Shown here: positions 48,988 to 57,952 of the stretch, piece by piece | Numbering within the stretch: the stretch's first letter is position 1 | Layout of the letters: each line of letters opens with the position of its first letter | DNA from: an uncultured Amylibacter sp. | GTDB taxonomy: Bacteria; Pseudomonadota; Alphaproteobacteria; Rhodobacterales; Rhodobacteraceae | DNA length: 64,000 bases | Assembly: GCA_947497475.1 (NCBI GenBank) | Contig: CANMGS010000001.1 | Coordinates: 1,323,747 to 1,387,746, forward strand | Direction of reading: 5' to 3' | Notes under the pieces: generated by a model | Databases searched by the model: none | The model's input: only the letters and a program-made list of their open reading frames with translations | What the model was told of the DNA's origin: nothing | Position numbers and translations under genes: made by a program

Positions 48988-49151
48988 AGTAATATCCCCA
49001 TAGCTGTTATTCTGGAGCCTATCTTTAATTCCCGTTTGTGAAAGCTCAGAATGCTAGTTTTGGCTTTTCGATTGCCAAGTGGTGAATTTTAAAAACTATA
49101 ACATGGATAAATGGGGTAGCATTTTATTCCATCGGCATAAAGTAAGGGTAA

Positions 49152-49760
49152 TCAAACTAAGCCCGCTGATTTCGCAAAAGGATCCCGCGTTGCATCTTTG
49201 TGCCAAACGTATTCAGAGGTTTTTGCTGTTTGTTCCGCTGTATCCATTCCAAACAAATCGGCAACCACGGCAAGTGCCATATCCATTCCTGCTGAAACAC
49301 CTGAGGAAGTAAAAAATTTCCCGTCCTCTACCCATCGCGCCTCTTTTACCCAATCTACGTTCGGGGCTAGTGGAACCGTTTCGATGAAATCGAGTTTATT
49401 GGTCGTTGCTTTGCGACCATCAAGAACACCCGTCATCCCTAAAAGTACAGTTCCCGTACAAACAGCCATGACCCGTTCAGCATTTTCTGAAGATTGGCGT
49501 ATCCATTCCATAAGTTCTGCATCGTTACTTTCAATCAATGCAGAATCGCCTCCTGGAATGAACAACAGGTCGTAATCATTTTTCTCAGATATGAGTTTAT
49601 CCACTACGATTTTTTGCCCATGGTAGCTTGATACTGGTTCTTTGGATTTTGCGACTGTAATAATTTCAATTTCGTCACCAACATCCCCCAGCATTTCGAT
49701 TGGGCCAAAATAATCTAATGTCTGAAAGCCTGGGAAGACGAATGCAGCAAGTGTTCTCAT
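49152..49760 (-). CDS. DJ-1/PfpI superfamily protein
   Basis: 202 residues with the DJ-1 layout: AFVFPGFQTLDYFGPIEML at the start, LFIPGG, the nucleophile elbow AVCTGTVLLGMTGVLDGRKAT and a C-terminal SSGVSAGMDMALAVV. The elbow Cys and nearby Glu (in the FGPIE motif) resemble isonitrile hydratase/GlxA-type proteins. 13 bp upstream of it, on the same strand, lies a DUF1272 gene; both face away from an AraC/GlxA regulator. Confidence 0.85.
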   Translation of the reverse strand: MRTLAAFVFPGFQTLDYFGPIEMLGDVGDEIEIITVAKSKEPVSSYHGQKIVVDKLISEKNDYDLLFIPGGDSALIESNDAELMEWIRQSSENAERVMAVCTGTVLLGMTGVLDGRKATTNKLDFIETVPLAPNVDWVKEARWVEDGKFFTSSGVSAGMDMALAVVADLFGMDTAEQTAKTSEYVWHKDATRDPFAKSAGLV

Positions 49761-49773
49761 GTCTAAGGTTCCT

Positions 49774-50028
49774 CTAAGGTTTTAATTGAGAGCATTCAGG
49801 GTGGTCTTTAACAAACCGTTCTGTGGATGCTGGACTTTTAACTAAGCGATCTGCTGGGCGAATAGGCCTACGAAGAAGTTCTCCACCGCAGTTCGGGCAA
49901 ATCCCATGAAAATTATTGTCCGTGCAGTCTTTGCAAAATGTACATTCAAAAGAGCAACTACGTGCTTCATAACTGTTTGGTGGAAGGTCTACATCACAAC
50001 ATTCGCAATTTGGTTTCAATTTTAACAT
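49774..50028 (-). CDS. DUF1272 zinc-binding protein
   Basis: 84 residues. MLKLKPNCECCDVDLPP, ARSCSFECTFCKDC and GICPNCGGELLRRP supply ten cysteines arranged as zinc-ribbon-like knuckles, the DUF1272 pattern. Function unknown. SD AAGGAAAA. In an apparent operon with the DJ-1 gene. Confidence 0.88.
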   Translation of the reverse strand: MLKLKPNCECCDVDLPPNSYEARSCSFECTFCKDCTDNNFHGICPNCGGELLRRPIRPADRLVKSPASTERFVKDHPECSQLKP

Positions 50029-50133
50029 TGTTTTTTCCTTTCATCTTTCTCGTAGACTAACATTTATATTTTTGGCATAAATGACAACATGGCCTCATTT
50101 TATGACAAGAAATTTATCGAGGGTTCTGATGAA

Positions 50134-51105
50134 ATGGATGTGCTTTTCATTGTGTATCCAAATATTGTGCTTCTTGATTTAGTGGGGCCGCTTCAAGTGT
50201 TCACTCATGCACGTAAAGATAGTTTTTCGGACCCTGCCTATCGCATCAGCATTGCTTCTAAAGTAGGGGGCGGCGTTCATACCAATACGATTTTGCCTGT
50301 GAATTCTGATTCAATTGAGACCTGGTTTTTACAGTCAAATAATAAGACTATTCATACGCTTGTCGTTGTTGGCGGTGATGGCGCATATGAAGCAATACAT
50401 GATCGGCTTTTTGTTAAACAAATTCAGCAACTGGCAGAGCGATCTGTCCGAGTTTGTTCTGTTTGTTCTGGTGCGCTTCTTCTTGCGGCCGCTGGAGTGC
50501 TAGATGGGCGGCGTGCTGTAACGCACTGGGAAGATTGTGAGCAACTCGCACGCGAGTACCCCGCAGTTAAAGTAGAGCTTGATCCGATATATATTAAGGA
50601 CGGTAATATTTGGACGTCTGCAGGTATTACTGCTGGGATTGACATGGCTTTAGCTATTATTGGAGAAGATTTAGGTAAACATGCGGCCATTGAGATGGCG
50701 CGATCCCTTGTAACGCCTATGGTGCGCTCTGGTGGGCAATCACAGTTTAGTCCTGAATTAGATAGACAAGCCATTGATACGAAAGATCAGTTTGCGTTCT
50801 TGCACGATTGGGTTGCCAATAATATTGGACGGAAAATTTCTATAGACGATATGGCCAAAGAATGTGGTATGAGTTCGCGAAATTTTTCACGTCGATATAA
50901 AGAAACTATGGGCACATCTCCAGCAAAAGCTATTGAAGTAATTCGAGTAAATAAAGCACGTGAGCTCTTGGCGGCGACAAGCAAAAGCATAAAAGTAATT
51001 GCGGTTGATTGTGGGTTTATGGATGATGAACGCATGAGGCGAGCCTTTTTACGACAGATTAAAACGTCGCCGTCGCAATACAGAAAACAATTTCAGCTAC
51101 ATTGA
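50134..51105 (+). CDS. GlxA-type AraC-family transcriptional regulator
   Basis: 323 residues from ATG 50134 (GAGGG upstream); ATG 50089 would add 15 residues. The N-terminal DJ-1-like domain (MDVLFIVYPNIVLLDLVGPLQVF, VCSVCSGALLLAAAGVLDGRRAVTHW; shown by its elbow CSG) is followed by a C-terminal AraC double helix-turn-helix: ISIDDMAKECGMSSRNFSRRYK and IKVIAVDCGFMDDERMRRAF. Divergent from the DUF1272/DJ-1 pair, so probably their regulator. Confidence 0.88.
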   Translation: MDVLFIVYPNIVLLDLVGPLQVFTHARKDSFSDPAYRISIASKVGGGVHTNTILPVNSDSIETWFLQSNNKTIHTLVVVGGDGAYEAIHDRLFVKQIQQLAERSVRVCSVCSGALLLAAAGVLDGRRAVTHWEDCEQLAREYPAVKVELDPIYIKDGNIWTSAGITAGIDMALAIIGEDLGKHAAIEMARSLVTPMVRSGGQSQFSPELDRQAIDTKDQFAFLHDWVANNIGRKISIDDMAKECGMSSRNFSRRYKETMGTSPAKAIEVIRVNKARELLAATSKSIKVIAVDCGFMDDERMRRAFLRQIKTSPSQYRKQFQLH

Positions 51106-51198
51106 TGCGCAATGCTTAATGGTTTTGATAATTTTGGCCAAATAGAAACCTGATTGCATAGACTTGCATTAAGATTAAACAGCGTCTAAACACCCGCA

Positions 51199-51218
51199 TC
51201 TGGGTTGTTAGACCCAGA
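51199..51218 (+). other. Leader hairpin before rplO
   Basis: TCTGGGT-TGTTAG-ACCCAGA is a perfect 7-bp stem in the 183-bp region before rplO, which must also hold the promoter of this detached block. No T-run. Confidence 0.45.
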
Positions 51219-51288
51219 ATCAACATTAATGCCGTGTTTGCCCCTTTGTCGCTTATCGGGGGTAGTTCCGGCGATAGGAGATAGCGAC

Positions 51289-51774
51289 ATGAAATTGAAT
51301 CAATTGCGCGATAACGCAGGTGCAACAAAAAGCCGTAAACGCATTGGCCGTGGTCCAGGTTCTGGCACTGGTAAAATGGGTGGCCGCGGTATCAAAGGTC
51401 AAAAATCACGTTCAGGTGTATCTATTAACGGTTACGAAGGCGGTCAAATGCCATTGTACATGCGTTTGCCGAAACGTGGCTTCAACAACATCAATGCAAA
51501 ACGTCATGCTGTTGTGAACCTAGGCTTGGTACAGAAGTTCATCGATGCAAAGAAAATCGACGCGAAAAAGCCAATCACAGAAGAAGTATTGGTTGCTTCA
51601 GGTCTTGTACGCCGTGTTCGTGACGGTGTTCGTATCCTTGCAAAAGGCGAATTTTCTGCAAAAGCTGACATCACTGTTACTGGTGCTTCTAAATCTGCAA
51701 TTGCTGCAGTTGAGAAGGCTGGTGGTAAATTAACAGTGACTTCTGCAAAAGAAGCGGCCCCTGCGGCGGAATAA
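51289..51774 (+). CDS. rplO: 50S ribosomal protein L15
   Basis: 161 residues from ATG 51289 with TAGGAG upstream. [22 protein letters not shown] and [17 protein letters not shown] are diagnostic. Heads the block rplO-secY-adk-rpsM-rpsK-rpoA-rplQ. Confidence 0.97.
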   Translation: MKLNQLRDNAGATKSRKRIGRGPGSGTGKMGGRGIKGQKSRSGVSINGYEGGQMPLYMRLPKRGFNNINAKRHAVVNLGLVQKFIDAKKIDAKKPITEEVLVASGLVRRVRDGVRILAKGEFSAKADITVTGASKSAIAAVEKAGGKLTVTSAKEAAPAAE

Positions 51775-51879
51775 TCCTTGTCGGCAGCGAAATCGCTGCT
51801 TACAAATACACAAGTTTTTTTGGCGCCGCGGTCCTGAAAATGGATATCGCGGCGTTTCATCTATAAAGAAGGTTAGAAA

Positions 51880-53241
51880 ATGGCATCAGCTGCAGAACAA
51901 ATGGCATCCAACATATCTTGGTCTGCCTTTGGCAAAGCTAAAGAGCTTCAATCTCGTATTTTGTTTGCTCTAGGTTTGTTGATTGTTTACCGTATTGGTA
52001 CTTTTATTCCTGTTCCGGGTATTGACCCAGTTGCATTAGCGCAATTCGTGGAACAAGCACAGCAAGGTATCGGCGGCATCCTAAACATGTTCTCTGGTGG
52101 TGCGATTGGCCGTATGGCAATCTTTGCCCTTGGTATTATGCCTTATATCTCTGCCTCTATTATTGTTCAGTTGATGACGGCGATGGTGCCTCAGCTGGAG
52201 CAGTTGAAGAAAGAAGGCGAACAGGGCCGTAAAAAGATCAACCAATACACACGTTATGGTACGGTTCTATTGGCATTGTTCCAAGCTTATGGTCTGTCAA
52301 AAGGTCTAGAAGCCAGTGATTTGGCGACGAACCCAGGGTTCCTAACATTCCAACTGCCAGCGATTGTAACGCTTGTGGGTGGTACGATGTTCCTAATGTG
52401 GCTGGGTGAACAGATCACGGCACGTGGTATTGGTAACGGTATATCCTTGATCATCTTTGTGGGTATCGTTGCAGAGCTGCCAGCAGCATTGGCACAGTTC
52501 TTTAGCCAAGGTCGTTCAGGTGCATTGTCTCCTGCTGTTATCTTGGGTGTTATGGTGATGGTTGTGGTTGTGATTGCATTCATCGTATTTATGGAACGTG
52601 CGCTTCGTAAAGTGCATATCCAATACCCAAAACGTCAGGTTGGTATGAAAGTATATGGCGGTGAGAGTTCTCACCTGCCGATTAAAATCAACCCTGCTGG
52701 CGTTATTCCACCGATCTTTGCATCAGCATTGCTGTTGTTGCCAACAACAATCAGTACGTTCTCTGGTACGCAAACATCGCCACTTATGGCTACGATCCTT
52801 GCGTATTTTGGCCCAGGCCAACCGTTGTACCTTGCGTTCTTCGTGGCAATGATTGTTTTCTTCTCATACTTCTACACTGCGAATGTTTCATTCAAGACAG
52901 ATGAGGTTGCGGAAAACTTGCAAAAACAAAATGGTTTTGTTCCAGGCATTCGCCCTGGTGCCAAAACTGCGGAATACCTTGATTTCGTGACAACACGTAT
53001 CTTGGTTCTTGGTTCTGCTTACTTGGCAGCCGTTTGTTTGTTGCCAGAAATTCTACGCAGCCAGTTGGCTATTCCATTCTACTTTGGTGGTACATCATTG
53101 TTGATCGTTGTGTCTGTAACAATGGATACAATCACACAAGTACAGTCGCATCTGTTGGCACACCAATATGAAAGCTTGATTGAAAAATCACAGCTGCGCG
53201 GTAAGAACCGCTCTAAAGCACGCAGAAAGGCACGTAAATAA
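51880..53241 (+). CDS. secY: Preprotein translocase subunit SecY
   Basis: 453 residues, ten membrane helices. IPVPGIDP near TM1, [16 protein letters not shown] (plug/TM2 region), and the C-terminal RGGTSLLI-like [16 protein letters not shown] are typical. Forms the SecYEG pore with the SecE at 6746-6937. A long basic tail ends in KARRKARK. Confidence 0.97.
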   Translation: MASAAEQMASNISWSAFGKAKELQSRILFALGLLIVYRIGTFIPVPGIDPVALAQFVEQAQQGIGGILNMFSGGAIGRMAIFALGIMPYISASIIVQLMTAMVPQLEQLKKEGEQGRKKINQYTRYGTVLLALFQAYGLSKGLEASDLATNPGFLTFQLPAIVTLVGGTMFLMWLGEQITARGIGNGISLIIFVGIVAELPAALAQFFSQGRSGALSPAVILGVMVMVVVVIAFIVFMERALRKVHIQYPKRQVGMKVYGGESSHLPIKINPAGVIPPIFASALLLLPTTISTFSGTQTSPLMATILAYFGPGQPLYLAFFVAMIVFFSYFYTANVSFKTDEVAENLQKQNGFVPGIRPGAKTAEYLDFVTTRILVLGSAYLAAVCLLPEILRSQLAIPFYFGGTSLLIVVSVTMDTITQVQSHLLAHQYESLIEKSQLRGKNRSKARRKARK

Positions 53242-53242
53242 T

Positions 53243-53827
53243 ATGAATATTATCCTATTAGGCCCTCCGGGAGCAGGCAAAGGTACTCAAGCAGCACGTT
53301 TGGTTGAAGAGCGTAATATGGTTCAACTTTCTACAGGAGATATGTTGCGCGCAGCAAAAACTTCTGGCACTGAAATGGGGAAAAAAGTCGCTGAAGTTAT
53401 GGATCGCGGCGAGTTGGTAACTGATGAAATCGTAATCGGTTTAATCGAAGAGCAACTAGACGGTGATAATAAGGGTGGTTTCATCTTTGATGGTTTTCCA
53501 CGCACTTTGGCACAAGCAGATGCACTAGCAGATCTTTTGGCGTCTAAAGGCAAAGCGCTGGATACGGTTATTGAGATGCGTGTAAAAGACGAAGTTCTGG
53601 TTGATCGTATCGTAAACCGTGCAGCAGAAGCTGCCGCAGCGGGTCAGCCCGTGCGTGCAGACGACAATGCTGAAAGCTTAAAGGTGCGCCTAATGGCTTA
53701 TTACAAAGAGACCTCACCATTGATCGGTTACTACCATGCAAAAGGGCAACTGCAGTCTGTGGATGGTCTTGCTTCTATAGAAGAGGTTGCAGGTAGTATT
53801 TCAGGTGCATTAGAAAACGTATCTTAA
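53243..53827 (+). CDS. adk: Adenylate kinase (short form)
   Basis: 194 residues from ATG 53243, one base after the secY stop; the longer frame start overlaps secY. P-loop [26 protein letters not shown] and VRADDN are present. The large zinc-type LID is replaced by a short loop ([17 protein letters not shown]), i.e. the short adenylate kinase variant. Interconverts ATP+AMP and 2 ADP. Confidence 0.96.
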   Translation: MNIILLGPPGAGKGTQAARLVEERNMVQLSTGDMLRAAKTSGTEMGKKVAEVMDRGELVTDEIVIGLIEEQLDGDNKGGFIFDGFPRTLAQADALADLLASKGKALDTVIEMRVKDEVLVDRIVNRAAEAAAAGQPVRADDNAESLKVRLMAYYKETSPLIGYYHAKGQLQSVDGLASIEEVAGSISGALENVS

Positions 53828-53846
53828 GGGCAGATAACGCCCTTAA
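53824..53846 (+). terminator. Hairpin at the adk stop codon
   Basis: TTAAGGGC-AGATAAC-GCCCTTAA, an 8-bp perfect stem starting within the adk stop. Only AAATAC follows, so it is a weak terminator or stabiliser. Confidence 0.4.
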
Positions 53847-53962
53847 ATACTTGACGTTTTTTGGAATTTCCCCTAAAGGACGACCTTCTAGGCTAAAATC
53901 TTAGGATTTTTCTGAAAACTACCGATTCGGTAAAGTCTCAGAAGCAGCTTGGATTTAATTAG

Positions 53963-53990
53963 CCCAGCGGCAATTTCGCTGGGTTTTGTT
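53963..53990 (+). terminator. Terminator-like hairpin between adk and rpsM
   Basis: CCCAGCG-GCAATTT-CGCTGGG followed by TTTTGTTG. It would reduce transcription from secY-adk into the alpha operon genes and suggests an attenuator or extra promoter before rpsM. Confidence 0.65.
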
Positions 53991-54040
53991 GTGAAAACAG
54001 GTTCTGGAAAGACGGAACCGCAACCGAAGGAACACATAAC

Positions 54041-54409
54041 GTGGCACGTATTTCTGGCGTGAATATTCCCGATCATAAACGGGTAAAAATCGCTCTTACT
54101 TATATCCATGGCATTGGTAACACCTCTGCTGTAAAAATCTGCAAAGACCTAGAAATTGCTGACGAACGTCGCATGAATGAGTTGTCAGATGCAGACCTTT
54201 TGAAAATTCGCGAATACATCGATGCAAACTTCGAAGTAGAAGGTGATCTGCGTCGTGAAGTTTCTATGAACATCAAACGTATGATGGACATGGGTTCTTA
54301 CCGTGGTCTTCGTCACCGTCGTGGCTTGCCTGTTCGCGGTCAACGCACAAGCACAAATGCTCGCACTCGCAAAGGACCTGCAAAGGCCATTGCTGGTAAG
54401 AAGAAATAG
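54041..54409 (+). CDS. rpsM: 30S ribosomal protein S13
   Basis: 122 residues starting with GTG at 54041 (GAAGGAAC upstream). [20 protein letters not shown] and [24 protein letters not shown] (key: [13 protein letters not shown]) are diagnostic. Contacts P-site tRNA and S19. Confidence 0.97.
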   Translation: MARISGVNIPDHKRVKIALTYIHGIGNTSAVKICKDLEIADERRMNELSDADLLKIREYIDANFEVEGDLRREVSMNIKRMMDMGSYRGLRHRRGLPVRGQRTSTNARTRKGPAKAIAGKKK

Positions 54410-54422
54410 GAGGGTTTGAACA

Positions 54423-54809
54423 ATGGCTCGTGAAGCACGTATGAAACGTAAAGAACGTAAGAACATCACAACTGGTGTTGCGCACGTAAACTCTTCATTC
54501 AATAACACAAAGATCCTGATTGCAGATGCCCAAGGCAACGCAATCTCATGGTCATCCGCTGGTACAATGGGTTTCCGCGGCTCTCGTAAATCAACACCTT
54601 ATGCGGCTCAGATGGCTGCTGAAGATGCTGGTAAAAAAGCACAAGAGCACGGCGTGAAAACTCTAGAAGTAGAAGTTCAAGGCCCAGGTTCTGGTCGTGA
54701 ATCAGCACTTCGCGCTCTAGCTGCAATTGGTTTCAACATCACAGCAATCCGTGACGTTACACCAATGGCACACAACGGCTGTCGCCCACCAAAGCGTCGC
54801 CGCGTATAA
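54423..54809 (+). CDS. rpsK: 30S ribosomal protein S11
   Basis: 128 residues: [68 protein letters not shown]. Lies on the 30S platform. Confidence 0.98.
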   Translation: MAREARMKRKERKNITTGVAHVNSSFNNTKILIADAQGNAISWSSAGTMGFRGSRKSTPYAAQMAAEDAGKKAQEHGVKTLEVEVQGPGSGRESALRALAAIGFNITAIRDVTPMAHNGCRPPKRRRV

Positions 54810-54906
54810 TAATTCTGGGCTGGCTTTCGGGCTGGCCCAAACGTCATTTCAACCTCGAGCGTCGGCTGTTTCGGATCCATAACAGCGGACAAGAATGGAG
54901 GCCCAT

Positions 54907-55923
54907 ATGATCCATAAGAATTGGCAGGAACTTATTCGTCCTAACCAACTAGACATTAAACCAGGTGCTGATCCTTTGCGCTCTGCGACAGCTGTTGCAG
55001 AACCTTTGGAACGTGGCTTTGGTTTGACACTAGGTAACGCATTGCGCCGTGTACTTTTGTCATCTCTGCAAGGCGCAGCGATTACATCTGTGCAAATCGA
55101 CAATGTATTGCACGAGTTTTCATCAGTTGCTGGTGTACGTGAAGACGTAACAGACATCGTTTTGAACCTTAAAGGCGTGGCAATTGCCATGGAAGTTGAA
55201 GGTCAGAAACGTGTTTCGATCTCTGCAAAAGGCCCTGGTGTTGTAACAGCTGGTGATATCACTGAAACAGCTGGTATCGAAGTTCTAAACAAAGACCACG
55301 TTATTTGTCACCTAGACGATGGCGCATCTTTGTTCATGGAAATGACTGTTGAAACAGGCAAAGGTTACATCGCTGGCGACAAAAATCGTCCAGATGATGC
55401 ACCTATTGGTTTGATCCCAATCGACGCTTTGTTCTCACCTGTTAAGCGCGTGTCATATGACGTGCAACCAACACGTGAAGGTCAAGTACTTGATTATGAC
55501 AAACTGACTATGAAAGTTGAAACAGACGGTTCAATTTCTCCTGAAGATGCAATTGCTTTCGCAGCACGTATTCTTCAAGATCAGTTGTCAGTCTTCGTAA
55601 ACTTCGACGAGCCAGAAGCGGCTGGTCGCCAAGAAGAAGAAGACGAATTGGAATTCAACCCACTTCTACTGAAGAAAGTGGACGAATTGGAATTGTCTGT
55701 ACGTTCAGCAAACTGCCTGAAAAACGACAACATCGTTTACATCGGCGATTTGATCCAAAAGACAGAGGCAGAAATGCTTCGCACGCCAAACTTTGGCCGC
55801 AAGTCTTTGAACGAGATCAAAGAAGTTCTGACTGGCATGGGTCTACACCTAGGTATGGACATTGTGGATTGGCCACCAGACAACATCGAAGAGCTGGCTA
55901 AGAAATACGAAGACCAGTTCTAA
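54907..55923 (+). CDS. rpoA: DNA-directed RNA polymerase subunit alpha
   Basis: 338 residues from ATG 54907 with GGAGG 6 bp upstream (ATG 54895 is before that site). N-terminal dimerisation domain with [19 protein letters not shown]-terminal DNA-binding domain with [16 protein letters not shown] and [12 protein letters not shown]. Confidence 0.98.
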   Translation: MIHKNWQELIRPNQLDIKPGADPLRSATAVAEPLERGFGLTLGNALRRVLLSSLQGAAITSVQIDNVLHEFSSVAGVREDVTDIVLNLKGVAIAMEVEGQKRVSISAKGPGVVTAGDITETAGIEVLNKDHVICHLDDGASLFMEMTVETGKGYIAGDKNRPDDAPIGLIPIDALFSPVKRVSYDVQPTREGQVLDYDKLTMKVETDGSISPEDAIAFAARILQDQLSVFVNFDEPEAAGRQEEEDELEFNPLLLKKVDELELSVRSANCLKNDNIVYIGDLIQKTEAEMLRTPNFGRKSLNEIKEVLTGMGLHLGMDIVDWPPDNIEELAKKYEDQF

Positions 55924-56066
55924 TACAGTTTCGGGCAGGCTTACGAGCCTGTCCAAAAAATGCCCACGCATGGTGGGGAATATCTGGACAATAACGTCCC
56001 AAGGAGTGTGAGACCCAACGCAGGCTCGCCAGACAAAGTAAAAACGAAGATAAAAGGATTAACATT

Positions 56067-56486
56067 ATGCGTCACGCACGTGGTTACCGCCGCCTGAACC
56101 GTACACATGAACACCGTAAAGCGTTGTTCTCGAACATGGCTGGCTCGCTTATTGAACATGAGCAAATCAAAACAACATTGCCGAAAGCTAAAGAGCTTCG
56201 TCCAATCGTTGAAAAACTAATTACATTGGCAAAACGTGGCGATCTTCACGCACGTCGCCAAGCTGCATCAAAACTAAAGCAAGAGGCATATGTTGCTAAA
56301 TTGTTCGAAGTTTTGGGCCCACGCTATAAAGAGCGCCAAGGTGGTTACATCCGCGTGCTTAAAGCGGGCTTCCGTTATGGCGATATGGCACCTATGGCAA
56401 TCATCGAATTCGTTGATCGTGATGTAGATGCAAAGGGTAAAGCTGATAAAGATCGTGTTGCTGCTGAGGATGCCGCAGACGAATAA
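56067..56486 (+). CDS. rplQ: 50S ribosomal protein L17
   Basis: 139 residues: [53 protein letters not shown]. Last gene of the ribosomal block; acidic tail. Confidence 0.97.
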   Translation: MRHARGYRRLNRTHEHRKALFSNMAGSLIEHEQIKTTLPKAKELRPIVEKLITLAKRGDLHARRQAASKLKQEAYVAKLFEVLGPRYKERQGGYIRVLKAGFRYGDMAPMAIIEFVDRDVDAKGKADKDRVAAEDAADE

Positions 56487-56513
56487 GTTTACCTTACGTT
56501 AAACGTAAATTTT

Positions 56514-56543
56514 GAAGGCCCTGCTGCAAAGTGGGGCTTTTTT
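56514..56543 (+). terminator. Probable terminator after rplQ
   Basis: AAGGCCC ... GGGGCTT pair with one mismatch and run into TTTTTTG. A second small palindrome TTACGTT-A-AACGTAA lies just upstream (56494-56508). Confidence 0.7.
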
Positions 56544-56553
56544 GTGTCATAAT

Positions 56554-56589
56554 AACTAAAAGTTACCTGTCTAAAGGTTAGTTTTTGTT
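56554..56589. promoter_or_regulatory. Imperfect dyad upstream of luxR
   Basis: AACTAAAAGTTACC (56554-56567) and GGTTAGTTTTTGTT (56576-56589) are inverted with 11 of 14 matches, 34 bp before the luxR ATG. Candidate operator for LuxR autoregulation; it does not look like the classic lux box. Confidence 0.4.
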
Positions 56590-56622
56590 GACTAATCTTT
56601 ATTTTCGCCCTCTAAGAGAGGA

Positions 56623-57234
56623 ATGGCAGTAAAAAGTAATTTAGATAGTGAATTAAAGAAACTCGAGGAAATTTCTCCTTTGGGTTACGGTATTGGTTTG
56701 CATATTCGTTTCGCATCGCCGCTTATTTCAGCGGCAACTTGGTCTAAAAAATGGCAAGATCACTATGCCAATAACGTTTACGGGCTAAGGGATCCAATGA
56801 TCGCTTGGGCTTTTGCTAAACAGGGCGTTTGTCGTTGGAATGAGTGTCCTTTGCCAGATCCGTTTGATATTATTAAGCAAGCTCGAGAACACGGGCTTCG
56901 TCACGGTGCAACCATATCACATGGGCGTATATCTTCACGATCAATCGTGGGTATCGCCAGAGATGACCGTGAATTTACTATTGATGAATTATTAGAAGCA
57001 CAGAAAATCGTAATGGATCTTCACCGTAAGGCTGAGTTACCTGCGCGCCTAACTGATGCCCAACGCGAAGCTTTAGAGCTTGTTGCTGATGGGTACCGGT
57101 ATGAAATGGCTGCTGCAAAGCTTGGTATTTCGGTCAGTGCTTTCAAAGTCAGATTGTTTTCTGCACGTTCGCGCCTTTTGGCGAAAACGACTGCAGAGGC
57201 AGTACAACGTGCGAAGGACTATAAGCTATTGTAA
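56623..57234 (+). CDS. LuxR-family quorum-sensing transcriptional regulator
   Basis: 203 residues; AGAGAGGA precedes the ATG. The N-terminal autoinducer-binding domain contains the usual aromatic/acidic set (YGIGLHIRF, W..HY..NNVYGLRDPMIAWAF) and the C-terminal GerE-type helix-turn-helix reads LTDAQREALELVADGYRYEMAAAKLGISVSAFKVRL (key: EALELVADG, LGISVSAFK). It is directly followed by a luxI-type gene, so it probably senses that enzyme's acyl-homoserine lactone. Confidence 0.88.
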   Translation: MAVKSNLDSELKKLEEISPLGYGIGLHIRFASPLISAATWSKKWQDHYANNVYGLRDPMIAWAFAKQGVCRWNECPLPDPFDIIKQAREHGLRHGATISHGRISSRSIVGIARDDREFTIDELLEAQKIVMDLHRKAELPARLTDAQREALELVADGYRYEMAAAKLGISVSAFKVRLFSARSRLLAKTTAEAVQRAKDYKLL

Positions 57235-57308
57235 CTTAGTAGCGTGTCAGAATTATTACCTCATAGCTTGTAGAGAATATTAATGCCTAACCAAAGGATG
57301 GGGCGACT

Positions 57309-57896
57309 ATGCAAGCGACTACACTATCATTTACTAATATTCATAACCATGGAGAGCTTTTCACAAATTTGCTCCGTGCGCGTTATGAAAGCTTTTCTTT
57401 TGGAAGACCTGCAGCCATTCCTGAAATTGAAGGGATGGAATTTGATCAATATGATACACCTGATACGCGCTGGATTACGATCCATGAAGGTGGAAATGTG
57501 TTGGGTGGCTTTAGGCTAACACCTACTACTACAGTATGTGGAATGTATTCTTATATGATTAAGGATGCTCAATCAGGACTACATGACACAATTCCAGATG
57601 ATTTATTGTATGTAGAAGCGCCGTCAGCACCGCATATCTTTGAATTCTCACGTTTCTTTATCGCAGATGGTTTACCAGCGCACACGCGTAAAACTGTTCA
57701 ATCACGTTTGCTGTACGCGTTGTTGGAAACACGTAAAACATTGGGTGTTGAGATTGTATTGGGTCTAGGCTCTGTAAGTTTGGGACGTTGGATGAAGCGT
57801 AGTGGTCTAGAGATCGACCCATTGGGCCCAATTGTAGAAATTGATGGCAAAGAGCATCAAAGTTATATCGTGAACCTTCCTGAATTTGATCTGTAA
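57309..57896 (+). CDS. Acyl-homoserine-lactone synthase (LuxI family)
   Basis: 195 residues. Conserved LuxI positions visible: RARYESF (Arg, Phe), FDQYDTPDTRWI (the two Asp), GGFRLTPTT (Arg) and FEFSRFFI (Glu-x-Ser-Arg). The C-terminal acyl-chain pocket ends GLEIDPLGP. It makes an N-acyl-homoserine lactone from SAM and acyl-ACP. 74 bp after luxR, SD AAGGATGGGG. Acyl-chain length cannot be read from sequence. Confidence 0.9.
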   Translation: MQATTLSFTNIHNHGELFTNLLRARYESFSFGRPAAIPEIEGMEFDQYDTPDTRWITIHEGGNVLGGFRLTPTTTVCGMYSYMIKDAQSGLHDTIPDDLLYVEAPSAPHIFEFSRFFIADGLPAHTRKTVQSRLLYALLETRKTLGVEIVLGLGSVSLGRWMKRSGLEIDPLGPIVEIDGKEHQSYIVNLPEFDL

Positions 57897-57952
57897 GGAA
57901 AAGCTATTCGAGCTGATTGCAAGCGCTTGACTGCTGTGAGATAACACGCCCT

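Noticed and set aside
53243-53827. Adenylate kinase truncated by a deletion
   Set aside because: The short LID matches the known short variant of the family and all catalytic motifs are intact.
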